Source: Promicromonospora sp. MEB111
Lineage (GTDB): Bacteria > Actinomycetota > Actinomycetes > Actinomycetales > Cellulomonadaceae
Assembly: GCF_030209445.1 (NCBI RefSeq)
Contig: NZ_JARVSD010000018.1
Coordinates: forward strand, 124,001 to 188,000
Reading direction: 5' to 3'
Length of the DNA: 64,000 bases
Shown here: positions 25,558 through 34,117 of the stretch, piece after piece
How the letters are laid out: every line of letters begins with the position of its first letter
How positions within the stretch are numbered: position 1 is the stretch's first letter
Program-made: the position numbers and the translations under genes
Notes under the pieces: generated by a model
The model's database searches: none
The model's input: the letters and a program-made list of their open reading frames with translations, nothing else
What the model was told of the DNA's origin: nothing

Positions 25558-25582
25558 CCGGACCGTCAGGGAGAATGGGTCG

Positions 25583-26425
25583 GTGACCACCCTCGACGTC
25601 GTCCGCATCGACGACCCCGCCGACGAGCGCCTGGCCGACTACAACAGCCTCACGGACGTGGTCCTGCGCTCCAAGCACGAGCCGGCCAAGGGGCTGTACA
25701 TCGCCGAGAGCTCGACCGTGATCCGGCGGGCGCTCGCGGCGGGGCACCGGCCGCGCTCGTTCCTCATGGCGCCCAAGTGGCTCGACTCGATGAGCGAGGT
25801 GATCGCTCGGTCCGGCGCCCCCGTCTACGTCGCCGAGGAGCCGCTGCTCAAGGAGATCACGGGTTTCCACCTGCACCGCGGCGCCCTGGCCGCGATGCAC
25901 CGGCCGCCGCTGGCGGGCGTGGACGAGCTGCTCGCGGGGGCGCGGGGCGGGGCAGGCGCGCGGCGGGTGGTGATCCTCGAGGACATCGTCGACCACACCA
26001 ACGTCGGGGCTGCCATGCGTGCGTGCGCGGCCCTGGGCGTCGATGCCGTGCTCTTCACGCCGAGCTGTGCGGACCCCTTGTACCGGCGTGCCGTCAGGGT
26101 CTCGATGGGCACCGTGTTCCAGATCCCGTGGACAAGGATCGATCCTTGGCCGGGCGGCATCGAGACGCTGCACGATCGCGGCTTCACGGTGGCCGCCCTG
26201 GCGCTGGAGGACGACTCGATCTCGTTGGATGACCTGGTGGCGAATCCTCCCGAGAAGCTTGCGCTGGTGCTCGGCACGGAAGGCGACGGCCTGAAAGCCA
26301 GCACGATCGCCAACTGCGACCTGACCGTTCGGATCCCCATGTCCGGGGGAGTGGACTCGCTGAACGTCGCATCGGCCGTTGCTGTAGCCGCATGGGCGAC
26401 GCGCGTGCCGGACGACGGGCACTGA
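25583..26425 (+). CDS. TrmH/SpoU-family RNA 2'-O-methyltransferase
   Basis: 280 residues from the GTG at 25583. An N-terminal substrate-binding domain (YIAESSTVIRRALAAGHRPRSFLM, about 40-70) is followed by the SPOUT knot with motifs LEDIVDHTNVGAAMRACAALG, LVLGTEGDGL and IPMSGGVDSLNVASAVAVAAW. Family members methylate ribose 2'-OH in rRNA or tRNA; the target base is not readable. Codon choice drifts to lower GC after about 26070 (for example CTCGTTGGATGACC), unlike the first half. Confidence 0.9.
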   Translation: MTTLDVVRIDDPADERLADYNSLTDVVLRSKHEPAKGLYIAESSTVIRRALAAGHRPRSFLMAPKWLDSMSEVIARSGAPVYVAEEPLLKEITGFHLHRGALAAMHRPPLAGVDELLAGARGGAGARRVVILEDIVDHTNVGAAMRACAALGVDAVLFTPSCADPLYRRAVRVSMGTVFQIPWTRIDPWPGGIETLHDRGFTVAALALEDDSISLDDLVANPPEKLALVLGTEGDGLKASTIANCDLTVRIPMSGGVDSLNVASAVAVAAWATRVPDDGH

Positions 26426-26703
26426 CTCCTCGTCGAGGAGGACTCCGTCCGGATCGTGGAGCGGACGTTCTCGGTCGACCCAGACGGCTCGCCCACCTCG
26501 GCAAGGCTCGGGCTGCGTCGTGGCCGTGATTCTGGCCGCTGTCCTGGCTGATACGGGATCGGGCTGTTGCGGGGGTTGGTGTGGCAGCCGCTCTGGTAGG
26601 GGTCAGCCTTTGCCGTGTCGCTGGTCCTGACGGGTGTCGGTGGTGTGTGGTGCGCTAGCCCGACGGCGGGCGGCGTCGACTCCCTCGACGCCGCCGCGCC
26701 GGC
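26426..26703. other. Intergenic region after the methyltransferase gene
   Basis: 278 bp with no gene I can support. GC falls compared with the flanks, and short frames on both strands show no family-like sequence. It may be decayed coding DNA, but I cannot identify the source. No strong stem-loop is seen. Confidence 0.3.
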
Positions 26704-27519
26704 TCAGAGCAGCTGGGACCGGCGGGGCGCGGCGGTCTCGCGCTGGAGCTCGTCCTGGCGGCCCTGCCAGCCCTTGAACTTCTCCTGCGCCTCCATCTCC
26801 TGGGGGCTGGGCGCCAGCCCGACGACCAGGAGCATCATGATCGTGCTGACCGTGACGCCGATGATGAGCGGGCCTAGGAGCGCTCCCACACCGATGCCGG
26901 TGTCGATCGGCATGATCGCGTTGGTCTCCTCGGCCCGCATGGCCGCCATGCCCGTGTAGTGCATACCGGAGACGGCGAGGCCCATGATCACCGTCGCGCC
27001 CGCGCCGGCGGCGAAGTTGCGCACCTTCGCCGAGAGCCAGAGGCCCGCGGTCGCGGCGACCACTCCGATGATCACCGACGCGATGACGGTCGGGATGTCG
27101 TAGGTGATCTCCACGCCCACGTGCAGGGCGCGCATGCCGAGGTAGTGCATGGCGGCGATGCCCAGGCCGGTGATCAGGCCGCCCGCGACCAGGGCGACCG
27201 GCCCGACGCCCGCGGTGCGGACGATGAAGAGGCCGAGGCCCACCACGACGATGGCGAGCAGGCCGCTCGCCAGCGTGAGCGGGACGTCGAAGCGGGTCTC
27301 GGTGCCGCGCACGTAGAAGCCGAGCATGGCGACGAAGTGCATCACCCAGATGCCCGTGCCGCCGATGGAGATCGCGCCGAGGCCGAGCCAGGCGACGCTT
27401 GCGAATCCATGGGCCACGCGGGCGCGGGCCGTACAGGTCAGGCCGACGGCGCAGCCGGCGCACGAGAGCAGGAACGAGAGGACGGGGGTGACCCAGCCCA
27501 GCGCGAAGTGGTCGATCAT
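26704..27519 (-). CDS. MHYT-domain integral membrane sensor
   Basis: 271 residues with seven predicted helices and three MHYT-type motifs: WVMHFVAMLG (about residue 60), AAMHYLGMRA (about 122) and SGMHYTGMAA (about 187). MHYT domains are proposed to bind metal through these His/Met residues and sense gases or copper. Unlike many relatives it lacks a C-terminal GGDEF/EAL or kinase; the last 45 residues are a short charged tail (PSPQEMEAQEKFKGWQGRQ). The partner is unknown. Confidence 0.88.
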   Translation of the reverse strand: MIDHFALGWVTPVLSFLLSCAGCAVGLTCTARARVAHGFASVAWLGLGAISIGGTGIWVMHFVAMLGFYVRGTETRFDVPLTLASGLLAIVVVGLGLFIVRTAGVGPVALVAGGLITGLGIAAMHYLGMRALHVGVEITYDIPTVIASVIIGVVAATAGLWLSAKVRNFAAGAGATVIMGLAVSGMHYTGMAAMRAEETNAIMPIDTGIGVGALLGPLIIGVTVSTIMMLLVVGLAPSPQEMEAQEKFKGWQGRQDELQRETAAPRRSQLL

Positions 27520-27811
27520 GATGTCGTTCTCCAGCGAGTGCAGAGTGAGGGGGGTGCGACCCGCCGTCGCTCGAGGACGTCGCAGGGATGTCGCACGGAC
27601 ATCGAAGCGGTTCGGATCGTCGCCAAGTTAGCGGGTCTATGGGACGACATGCACTGTTTGTACAGGGTTAATTTCACCGACGAAGGGGTGATCTTTTCGC
27701 GCCGCGGGGCCCAGCATTTCCTCGGGTTTCCGTTTCTCGCCGGCGCCCCGCCGCCGGTGTGACGCAGGTCCCGTCCCACGCTCCGGAGGGGGTGGAACAG
27801 GCCCGGCAAAG
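27520..27811. other. Divergent intergenic region, MHYT gene to sip
   Basis: About 290 bp with a relatively AT-rich stretch at 27600-27740 (GGGTTAATTTCACCGACG, GATCTTTTCG). It probably holds the MHYT promoter. A 37-codon frame from the ATG near 27650 (MHCLYRVNFTDEG) has no good ribosome site and no recognisable family, so I do not call it. The iron box at 27812 closes the region. Confidence 0.4.
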
Positions 27812-27830
27812 TTAGGTTAGGCTCACCGTC
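27812..27830 (+). promoter_or_regulatory. DtxR/IdeR iron box
   Basis: TTAGGTTAGGCTCACCGTC matches the 19-bp consensus TTAGGTTAGGCTAACCTAA at 15 positions and abuts the GTG start of the siderophore-interacting protein gene. A repressor bound here under high iron would block transcription or translation start; the transcript may be nearly leaderless. Confidence 0.85.
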
Positions 27831-28808
27831 GTGACCACCAAGACCGAGGGGCTCGACGTCAAGCCCTCGCGAATGTTCGATGTCCAGGTCGCGCGCGTGA
27901 CGCGCCTGTGCCCGTCCTTCGTTCGCTTCACCTTCACGGGCCCGGACCTGGACAAGTTCGCGGACAACGGCCGCGACCAGCGCATCAAGCTGCTCCTCCC
28001 GTCGCCCCAGGGCGGCTGGGACGCGCTGCGCCGGGACGACCCCGACTGGTACGCCGCCTGGCGCATGCTCCCCGACGAGCACCGCAACCCGATGCGCACC
28101 TACACGGTCCGCACGGTGCGCCAGGACCTGCGCGAGGTCGACGTCGACGTCGTGATGCACGGTGACACCGGTCCCGCGTCCCGCTGGGCACTGACGGCAG
28201 CCGCCGGCGACCCCCTGGTCATCATGGGTCCCAACGCCGAGTACGACGGCATCCACGGGGGCGTCGAGTTCGCGCCGCCGAGGTCCAGCCACGCGCTGCT
28301 GCTGGCCGGTGACGAGACCGCGGTGCCCGCCATCGCCGCCATCTGCGAGTCCCTGCCCCAGGACGCCGTGGGCGAGGTCTTCCTCGAGGTGCCCCACCCC
28401 GAGGACGGCTGGCAGCTCGGCGCGCCCGAGGGCGTGCGCGTGCACTGGCTGGCCCGTGATGGGCGCGAGCACGGCGACGTGCTGGTCCCGGCCGTCCAGG
28501 CCGCCGCCGACCGGCTGCTCGCGATGGGTGTGCGGCCGTCGTCGGACACCTCGCCCGCGCTGACCGCCGCCGGCGTGGACCTGTCCGGCGAGGCGGACGA
28601 CGTCGACATCGACACGGGCATCCTCTGGGAGGTGCCGGTCGACGAGGCGGGCCGCCCCCTGGCGCAGGACACCGTGCTGTACGCGTGGCTCGCGGGTGAG
28701 GCGGGCGTCATCAAGACGCTGCGCCGGTACCTCGTCAACGAGTGCCAGGTGGACCGCAAGTCCGTGGCGTTCATGGGCTACTGGCGCAAGGGCCGCGCGG
28801 AGAACTGA
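27831..28808 (+). CDS. Siderophore-interacting protein (FAD ferric reductase)
   Basis: 325 residues, ViuB/YqjH-like. The FAD-binding domain at about 10-160 has the RTYTVR motif ([11 protein letters not shown] near residue 88) and [11 protein letters not shown], and the C-terminal SIP reductase domain has [16 protein letters not shown] and [16 protein letters not shown]. It reduces ferric siderophore in the cytosol to release Fe2+. Length exceeds the common 270-280 because of an insert around residues 225-265 ([15 protein letters not shown]). The overlapping IdeR box shows iron control. No siderophore uptake genes lie nearby. Confidence 0.93.
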   Translation: MTTKTEGLDVKPSRMFDVQVARVTRLCPSFVRFTFTGPDLDKFADNGRDQRIKLLLPSPQGGWDALRRDDPDWYAAWRMLPDEHRNPMRTYTVRTVRQDLREVDVDVVMHGDTGPASRWALTAAAGDPLVIMGPNAEYDGIHGGVEFAPPRSSHALLLAGDETAVPAIAAICESLPQDAVGEVFLEVPHPEDGWQLGAPEGVRVHWLARDGREHGDVLVPAVQAAADRLLAMGVRPSSDTSPALTAAGVDLSGEADDVDIDTGILWEVPVDEAGRPLAQDTVLYAWLAGEAGVIKTLRRYLVNECQVDRKSVAFMGYWRKGRAEN

Positions 28809-28829
28809 TCCCGCGGCGTACGAGCCCAC

Positions 28830-28864
28830 GAACCGCGTCGACCGTGCCGGTCGACGCGGTTCGT
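28830..28864. terminator. Bidirectional terminator between sip and ybaK-like genes
   Basis: Perfect 14-base arms CGAACCGCGTCGAC (28830-28843) and the complement (28851-28864) with a 7-base loop, between two convergent genes. TTCGTCGTCT follows on the plus strand. Confidence 0.75.
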
Positions 28865-28868
28865 CGTC

Positions 28869-29447
28869 TCAGCGCAGGACGCCCAGGTCCTCGACCACCT
28901 CGACGCCCGGCATGACGCAGAGCAGCGGCCCGGGCATGAGCAGCTTGGAGCGCCGCACGCCGGACCCCATCAGCGCCATGGTGCCGTCCTGCGTGAACCG
29001 GGAGTCGACGAGCACGCGGTAGTGCTCCGGCAGGCCCACGGGCGTGATGCCGCCGTACTCCATGCCGGAGTCGGCCACCGCGCGGTCGGTCGGCAGGAAC
29101 GACGCCTTGCGGACGTCGAGCAGCTTGCGCACGCGCTTGTTGACGTCGGCGAACGTGCTGGCGGGCACCACGCAGGCCGCGATGCGCTCCTCCTCGGCCC
29201 GCTTGCCGGCCACCAGCACGCAGTTGGCCGAGGCCTCCGGCGGCAAGTCGTGCAGCTCGTTGAGCGTCGCGGTGTCGGCGTGGTCCGGGTCGATCTCGGT
29301 GACCGCGACCTGGTTGGCGACCCGCTCGTCGGCGGCGGCCCAGGCGGCCAGCGCCGCGCGGACGGGCTCGGCGAGGAGCTCCGGGTGGTCGAGCGCGGGC
29401 GCCCAGGCGAGGTCGCCCAGGGTCGGCAGGGTGGCGTTGTCGCTCAT
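28869..29447 (-). CDS. YbaK/EbsC-family aminoacyl-tRNA deacylase-like protein
   Basis: 192 residues. The YbaK fold is recognisable from NCVLVAGKRAEEERIAACVVPAS, VNKRVRKLLDVRKASF, and the signature GMEYGGITPVGLPEHYRVLVD. The family hydrolyses mischarged tRNAs (Cys-tRNA-Pro and similar) in trans. The N-terminal 60 residues form a short extra domain. The ATG at 29447 overlaps the stop of the upstream PEBP gene (ATGA), indicating one transcript. Confidence 0.85.
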   Translation of the reverse strand: MSDNATLPTLGDLAWAPALDHPELLAEPVRAALAAWAAADERVANQVAVTEIDPDHADTATLNELHDLPPEASANCVLVAGKRAEEERIAACVVPASTFADVNKRVRKLLDVRKASFLPTDRAVADSGMEYGGITPVGLPEHYRVLVDSRFTQDGTMALMGSGVRRSKLLMPGPLLCVMPGVEVVEDLGVLR

Positions 29448-29980
29448 CGGCTGTACGTCGCCGTCAGCGTGGCGCGGCCCAGCAGGTGGAAGTACACGTT
29501 GAACGCCACCTGCGCGTTGGTGCTGTCCGGCCCCAGGCCGAGCTCGCCGGGCGCCACGTCCAGCGCGTGCACGGCGAAGATGTACCGGTGCGGGTGGTCG
29601 CCGGGTGGCGGGCCCGCGCCCTCGAAGCCCGGGGTGTGGCCGTCGCTGCGGGTCTGGAACGCTCCGGTGGGCAGCCCCGAGCCGTCGGGTGCGCCCGCGC
29701 CGGTCTCCAGCGACGTCACGTCGGCCGGCAGGTCGCCCACGGTCCAGTGGTGGTAGCCCATCGGCGTCGGCGCGTCCGGGTCGTAGCAGGTCACGACGAA
29801 CGACCTGGTGCCCTCGGGGTAGCCGCTCCACTCCAGCGCGGGGGAGATGGTCCGGTCGTGCGCGGCGTGCGCGTCCGGCATGCGCTCACCGTCGATCAGG
29901 TCGGTGCTCTTCAGCTCGAAGACGGCGGGCGCGGGCAGCAGCGTGTACGGGTCCGGCGGGTAGGGACGAGTGAAATCCAT
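29444..29980 (-). CDS. PEBP family protein (YbhB/YbcL)
   Basis: 178 residues from the ATG at 29980. Phosphatidylethanolamine-binding protein fold with SPALEWSGYPEGTRSFVVTCYDPDAPT (ligand-pocket DPDAPT), YHHWTVGDLP and HRYIFAVHALDV. No signal peptide, so cytosolic. Bacterial members have no settled function (kinase or protease modulation suggested). It overlaps the YbaK-like gene and lies 14 bases downstream of the QsdR-type regulator stop. Confidence 0.88.
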   Translation of the reverse strand: MDFTRPYPPDPYTLLPAPAVFELKSTDLIDGERMPDAHAAHDRTISPALEWSGYPEGTRSFVVTCYDPDAPTPMGYHHWTVGDLPADVTSLETGAGAPDGSGLPTGAFQTRSDGHTPGFEGAGPPPGDHPHRYIFAVHALDVAPGELGLGPDSTNAQVAFNVYFHLLGRATLTATYSR

Positions 29981-29993
29981 GGGGCTCACTCTG

Positions 29994-30623
29994 TCAGGTG
30001 ACACGGAGCAGATGGCGGAACGCCGTGCGGGCTCGCGCCGGGCTGGGCTCGTCGCCGGTGATGAGGTCCGCGTAGGTGAGCGACTCCGAGACCCGCACCA
30101 GCAGGTAGGCCAGCTCCTCCGGCGTGATGGTGCCGCCGAACGGCTCGTCGCCCAGGTCGCGGACCACGAGCCACTCGACGGTCGCGACGAAACGGCGCTG
30201 GATCGGGCTGTCCGCCGTGGTGAGCAGGCGCAGGGAGCGGGCCGGCTCGCGGCGCAGGAACGCGCGGAAGTAGTCGGCCACGATCAGGTCGTGCGCGAAC
30301 GTGGTCAGCAGGTCCGCGAGCCGCTCGGCGCCGGTCAGGTGCTCGGTCGCGTGCTCCGCCTGCACCAGCGTGGGCACGGCGAGCGACCACAGCACCTCGG
30401 ACAGCAGGGCGTCCCGGTTGCCGACCCAGCGGAACACCGACGTGCGGTCCACGCCGAGCTGCGTGGCCAGCGGGCCCATGTCGATGCGGTAGCCCTCGAT
30501 GAAGGTGTCCCGCGCCAGGTCGAGCACCCGCTGCGCCTCGGGGTGCGTGGCCAGCCGGGCGGACAGCCGGCTCGGCGCCGCCTGCAGCCCGACCGTCGCG
30601 ATGCTCGACGTCGTGGTCGTCAT
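29994..30623 (-). CDS. QsdR-like TetR regulator
   Basis: 209 residues from the ATG at 30623. The HTH FIEGYRIDMGPLATQLGVDRTSVFRWVGNRDALLSEVLW (about 40-80) has the RIDM and RWVG signatures of QsdR-family TetR proteins. The C-terminal domain is all-helical. It is divergent from the SDR at 30772, and the 37-bp motif at 30654-30690 lies 31 bases from its ATG. The same motif precedes the acyl-CoA dehydrogenase at 43458, so this protein may control the degradation locus at both ends; that link is inferred from position. Confidence 0.85.
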   Translation of the reverse strand: MTTTTSSIATVGLQAAPSRLSARLATHPEAQRVLDLARDTFIEGYRIDMGPLATQLGVDRTSVFRWVGNRDALLSEVLWSLAVPTLVQAEHATEHLTGAERLADLLTTFAHDLIVADYFRAFLRREPARSLRLLTTADSPIQRRFVATVEWLVVRDLGDEPFGGTITPEELAYLLVRVSESLTYADLITGDEPSPARARTAFRHLLRVT

Positions 30624-30653
30624 CAGGTCATCCAACCGCTGGACCGGCGTCCC

Positions 30654-30690
30654 GTGCAACACAATGCAGAATGATGCATACGGGACATCC
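30654..30690. promoter_or_regulatory. 37-bp shared promoter/operator motif, copy 1
   Basis: Aligns without gaps to 43397-43433 with 29 of 37 identical. The shared parts are GTGCAACA at the left and AGAATGATGCATAC-N-GGACAT at the right. GTGCAA and CATACG are 17 bases apart, the spacing of -35 and -10 boxes. It lies between divergent regulator and SDR genes. Confidence 0.65.
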
Positions 30691-30744
30691 CTCTCTGAAC
30701 AGCACCCTATCCTCGGGCGTCGGGGCGTGCTACGGTCCCCATAC

Positions 30745-30762
30745 AAACCGACCAGACGGTAC
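30745..30762. promoter_or_regulatory. TetR-type operator, copy 1
   Basis: AAACCGACCAGACGGTAC, an imperfect dyad matching the stronger site at 34068-34085 (AAACCGGCCGGTCGGTTT), both preceded by ACA. It sits 9 bases before the SDR start codon, overlapping the ribosome-site region. The likely ligand is the TetR protein encoded at 31629. Confidence 0.6.
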
Positions 30763-30771
30763 GGAGGTAGC

Positions 30772-31590
30772 GTGGCTGACGACGACGTCGCCGAGGGGTC
30801 CGGGAGCGGGGCCGGGTACGGTCCCGAGGGTGGAACCGGGCGCAGGTTCGCGGGCCGCGTCGCGCTCGTCACCGGGGCGAGCCGGGGGATCGGGCTCGCG
30901 ATCGCCCGCCGGATCGTGGCCGAGGGCGGCCGGGTCGTGCTCACCGGCCGCTCCGCCGACACGCTGGCCGAGGCGGTGGCCGGGCTCGGTGCGGACCGCG
31001 CGCTGGGCATCGCAGGCAAGGCGGACGACGCCGAGCACCGCGCCGAGGCCATCGCGCGGACGATCGAGCGCTTCGGGCGGCTGGACCACCTGGTGAACAA
31101 CGCGGGGATCAACCCCGCCTACGGGCCGCTCGCGGGGCTGGAGACGGGCGTGGCCCGCAAGATCCTCGAGGTGAACGTGATCGCGGCGCTGGAGTGGACG
31201 CGGGACGCGGTCGCGGGGGCGACGGCTGGGTCGGCCCTGCGCTCCGTCGTCAACATGGCGTCGCTGGCGGGTACGACGTCGGCCACGAACATCGGCTTCT
31301 ACGGCGTCTCGAAGGCGGCCCTGATCAACCTGACGGTGCAGCTCTCGGACGAGCTCGCCCCGGCCACTCGGGTCAACGCGCTCGCGCCCGCCGTCGTGAA
31401 GACGAAGCTGGCGCGCGCCCTGTACGAGGATCGCGAGGAGGAGGCGGCGCGCGCCTACCCGCTGCGGCGGCTCGGGGAGCCGGACGACGTGGCCGGGCCC
31501 GCCGCCTTCCTCCTGTCCGACGACGCCGCCTGGGTCACCGGCCAGACCCTGCTGGTCGACGGCGGGGCGAGCGTGCGGGCGGCGTGGTGA
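30772..31590 (+). CDS. SDR oxidoreductase (first gene of the degradation locus)
   Basis: 272 residues from the GTG at 30772, with ACGGAGG 4 bases upstream. A 25-residue Gly-rich leader precedes the Rossmann loop TGASRGIGLAIARRI. NNAGINPAYGPLAG and the active site YGVSKAALINL follow, and the end is VDGGASVRAAW. The family fits a 3-hydroxyacyl-CoA or 4-oxoacyl-CoA reductase/dehydrogenase. It is co-directional with the TetR gene 38 bases downstream. Two different operator motifs precede it, so it may respond to both regulators. Confidence 0.85.
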   Translation: MADDDVAEGSGSGAGYGPEGGTGRRFAGRVALVTGASRGIGLAIARRIVAEGGRVVLTGRSADTLAEAVAGLGADRALGIAGKADDAEHRAEAIARTIERFGRLDHLVNNAGINPAYGPLAGLETGVARKILEVNVIAALEWTRDAVAGATAGSALRSVVNMASLAGTTSATNIGFYGVSKAALINLTVQLSDELAPATRVNALAPAVVKTKLARALYEDREEEAARAYPLRRLGEPDDVAGPAAFLLSDDAAWVTGQTLLVDGGASVRAAW

Positions 31591-31628
31591 GCCGCCCGGC
31601 GACGGCGCTCGCGGTGAAGGATGTGCCC

Positions 31629-32231
31629 ATGCGCACCACGAACGTCCACGACCAGGTCCTGCGGGCCGCCCTCGACCTCTTCGCCTCGCAGGGCTACGCG
31701 ACCACGAGCGTCCAGCAGATCGTCGCCGCCGCGGGCGTCACCAAGGGCGCCATGTACCACTACTTCGCCTCCAAGGACGACCTGCTGTTCGCGATCTACG
31801 AGCGGATGCTGTCGCTGCAGAAGGCGCGGCTCGACCAGCTCGTCGCGGCGGGCGAGGAGCGAGGCGACGACGTGGAGCAGGTGCTGCGCGCCGTCTGCGA
31901 GGACGTGGTGACCACCTCGATCGAGCTGCTGCCCGAGGGCACCGTGTTCACCCGCAGCCAGCACATGCTCGCGCCGGAGCGGCAGGCGGAGGTCAAGCGG
32001 CGCCGTCGGGCGTACCACGACGACTTCCAGGCGCTGCTGGAGCGCGGGATCAAGGAGGGCGTGTTCCGCGACGACGTGCCCACCGCGGTGCTCATCGCCA
32101 ACTTCTTCTCCGACGTGCACTACCTGCCCCAGTGGTACTCGCCCACGGGGCCCGAGACCACCGCCGAGGTGGCGGAGCAGCTCACGGAGCTGTTCCTGCG
32201 CGGCATCAGACACGGCAGCAGGAAGGACTGA
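31629..32231 (+). CDS. TetR-family regulator of acyl-CoA catabolism
   Basis: 200 residues, ATG at 31629 behind GAAGG. The HTH VLRAALDLFASQGYATTSVQQIVAAAGVTKGAMYHYFASKDDLLF (about 8-52) is the FadR/KstR2-like type common in fatty-acid and CoA-ester regulons. It lies within the operon it probably regulates, followed 3 bases later by the quinone oxidoreductase. The candidate sites are the AAACCG dyads at 30745 and 34068; an acyl-CoA is the likely inducer (inference). Confidence 0.9.
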   Translation: MRTTNVHDQVLRAALDLFASQGYATTSVQQIVAAAGVTKGAMYHYFASKDDLLFAIYERMLSLQKARLDQLVAAGEERGDDVEQVLRAVCEDVVTTSIELLPEGTVFTRSQHMLAPERQAEVKRRRRAYHDDFQALLERGIKEGVFRDDVPTAVLIANFFSDVHYLPQWYSPTGPETTAEVAEQLTELFLRGIRHGSRKD

Positions 32232-32234
32232 GAC

Positions 32235-33257
32235 GTGAACCCACCCACGGCGATGAAGGCGTGGCGCGTGGTCTCCCACGGGGAGCCCGAGCAGGTGATG
32301 GAGCTGCACGACGTGCCGGTGCCCGAGCCCGGACCGGGCGAGGTGCTGGTCCGGGTGCGGGCCGTGGCGGTGAACTTCCCCGACGTCCTGCTGGCGCGCG
32401 GCGAGTACCAGGAGCGGCCCGAGCTGCCGTTCGTGCCGGGCATCGAGCTGTGCGGCGACGTCGTGGCGCTCGGGCCCGGCGTGACCGAGGGGGAGCGGGT
32501 GCGGGTGGGCGACCGTGTGGTCGGCTCGAAGATCGGGGTGCTGGCGCAGTACGCGACGGTCCCGGCCCAGGCGGTGCACGCGGCGCCGTCGGCCCTGGAC
32601 GACGCCCAGGCCGCCGCGCTGACGATCGCCTACCAGACGGCGTGGTTCGGGCTGCACCGGCGGGCCGGCCTGCGGGCGGGCGAGACGCTGCTGGTGCACG
32701 CCGCCGCGGGCGGCGTGGGCACGGCCGCGTGCCAGCTCGGCGCGGCTGCCGGCGCGCGCGTGGTCGGGGTGGTGGGCAGCCCGGAGAAGGTGGCCGCGGC
32801 CCGCGCCGCGGGCGCGGACGAGGTGTTCCTGCGCGACGACGACTGGGTCGGCGCGCTGCGCGGCGGTGTCGACGTGGTGTTCGACCCCGTGGGCGGCGAG
32901 TCGTTCGAGCGCTCCACGCGCTGCCTGGCGTTCGAGGGGCGGATCGTGGTGGTCGGGTTCGCGAGCGGGGAGCTGCCGAAGGTCCGGGCCGACCTCGCTC
33001 TGGTGAAGAACTACGGGGTGCTCGGCCTGCACTGGGCGCTCTACCAGCAGCGGCGGCCCGACCTCGTGGACGCCGCGCACGCCGAGCTGGAGCGGCTCGC
33101 CGCGACCGGTGTGCTGCGCCCGGCGCTGGGCGACGTGGTCGGGTTCGGCCAGGCGCCCGCCGCGGTGGCGCGGCTGGCGGGCGGCGCGACGACGGGGCGG
33201 CTCGTGGTCCGGGTGGCCGACGACGCGGTGGTCGGCGACGGGGAGGTGGCGGCATGA
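32235..33257 (+). CDS. NADPH:quinone oxidoreductase-like MDR protein
   Basis: 340 residues, zinc-independent medium-chain reductase. GroES-like N-domain with VNFPDVLLARGEYQERPELPFVPGIELCGDV, and NADPH domain with VHAAAGGVGTAACQLGAAAGARV. There are no zinc-ligand Cys clusters. Such enzymes reduce quinones, enones or enoyl-CoA-like double bonds; the operon context favours an enoyl-CoA or enone substrate. The GTG at 32235 is 3 bases after the tetR stop, and its own stop overlaps the next ATG. Confidence 0.88.
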   Translation: MNPPTAMKAWRVVSHGEPEQVMELHDVPVPEPGPGEVLVRVRAVAVNFPDVLLARGEYQERPELPFVPGIELCGDVVALGPGVTEGERVRVGDRVVGSKIGVLAQYATVPAQAVHAAPSALDDAQAAALTIAYQTAWFGLHRRAGLRAGETLLVHAAAGGVGTAACQLGAAAGARVVGVVGSPEKVAAARAAGADEVFLRDDDWVGALRGGVDVVFDPVGGESFERSTRCLAFEGRIVVVGFASGELPKVRADLALVKNYGVLGLHWALYQQRRPDLVDAAHAELERLAATGVLRPALGDVVGFGQAPAAVARLAGGATTGRLVVRVADDAVVGDGEVAA

Positions 33258-34024
33258 CGGCCCCGGGGGCGGGCCCGACGGTCGCCGCGCTGCACGACCT
33301 GACCGGCCGGGTCGCCCTCGTGACGGGCGCGGCGCGCGGCATCGGCGAGGCGTACGTGCGGATCCTGCACGACGCCGGTGCGCACGTGGTGATCACCGAC
33401 GTGCTGGACGCCGCGGGCCGGGCGCTGGCCGAGGAGCTGGGGGAGCGGGCCGGGTTCGCGCACCTGGACGTGACCGACGAGGACGCGTGGGAACGGGTCG
33501 TGGGCCAGGTGGTCGACGAGCTCGGCGGCGTGGACGTGCTGGTCAACAACGCGGGCATCGCCAACGCGGCCCCGATCGAGCACTTCACGCTCGCCAAGTG
33601 GAACGCCGTGATGGCGGTCAACGCCACGGGCGTGTTCCTGGGCTGCCGGGCAGTGGTGCCCACGATGAAGGCGGCGGGGCGCGGCTCGATCATCAACATC
33701 TCCTCGGTGGAGGGGTTGCGCGGGAGCTGGAGCCTGCACGGGTACACCGCCTCCAAGTTCGCGGTGCGGGGCCTGACCAAGTCGCTCGCCGTGGAGCTGG
33801 GCAAGGACGGGATCCGGGTCAACTCGGTGCACCCCGGCCTGGTCCTGACCGAGATGAGCGCGCGGATCGACCCCGACGCGCTGGTGATCCCGCTCGGCCG
33901 GCCGGGGGTGCCCGCCGACCTGGCGGGGACCATCCTGTTCCTCGCGAGCGAGGCGTCGGCGTGGATCTCCGGCCAGGAGATCGTGGTGGACGGCGGCATG
34001 ACCAGCGGGATACCGCACCGGTAG
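33254..34024 (+). CDS. SDR, 3-alpha/3-hydroxyacyl-CoA dehydrogenase type
   Basis: 256 residues. TGAARGIGEAYVRIL Rossmann loop near residue 24, LVNNAGIANAAPI, active site YTASKFAVRGLTKSLAVELG with Tyr near 159, and end VVDGGMTSGIPHR. The sequence type (GWxLHGYTASKFAV) resembles hydroxysteroid or 3-hydroxyacyl-CoA dehydrogenases with NAD preference; ITDVLD after beta2 supplies an Asp for NAD. It overlaps the previous gene by 4 bases and is the last gene before the transporter promoter region. Confidence 0.87.
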   Translation: MTAPGAGPTVAALHDLTGRVALVTGAARGIGEAYVRILHDAGAHVVITDVLDAAGRALAEELGERAGFAHLDVTDEDAWERVVGQVVDELGGVDVLVNNAGIANAAPIEHFTLAKWNAVMAVNATGVFLGCRAVVPTMKAAGRGSIINISSVEGLRGSWSLHGYTASKFAVRGLTKSLAVELGKDGIRVNSVHPGLVLTEMSARIDPDALVIPLGRPGVPADLAGTILFLASEASAWISGQEIVVDGGMTSGIPHR

Positions 34025-34067
34025 GACGCCCGCCGGCCGGTCGGCGGCGGCGTTCTGGGCCCCCAAC

Positions 34068-34085
34068 AAACCGGCCGGTCGGTTT
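34068..34085. promoter_or_regulatory. TetR-type operator, copy 2, before the Liv operon
   Basis: AAACCGGCCGGTCGGTTT is symmetric at 16 of 18 positions. It lies 32 bases before the first transporter gene and shares ACAAACCG-R-CC with the site at 30745. A related GC-rich dyad, CCGCCGGCCGGTCGGCGG, is at 34030-34047. Confidence 0.7.
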
Positions 34086-34117
34086 CGCACCCACCCATCC
34101 GACACGAAGAGGTGCCG

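Noticed and set aside
26426-26703. Possible transposase or recombinase remnant
   Set aside because: No motif, terminal repeat or target duplication could be seen.
27650-27763. Small frame starting MHCLYRVNFTDEG
   Set aside because: No ribosome site, no family similarity, and it lies in a probable promoter region.
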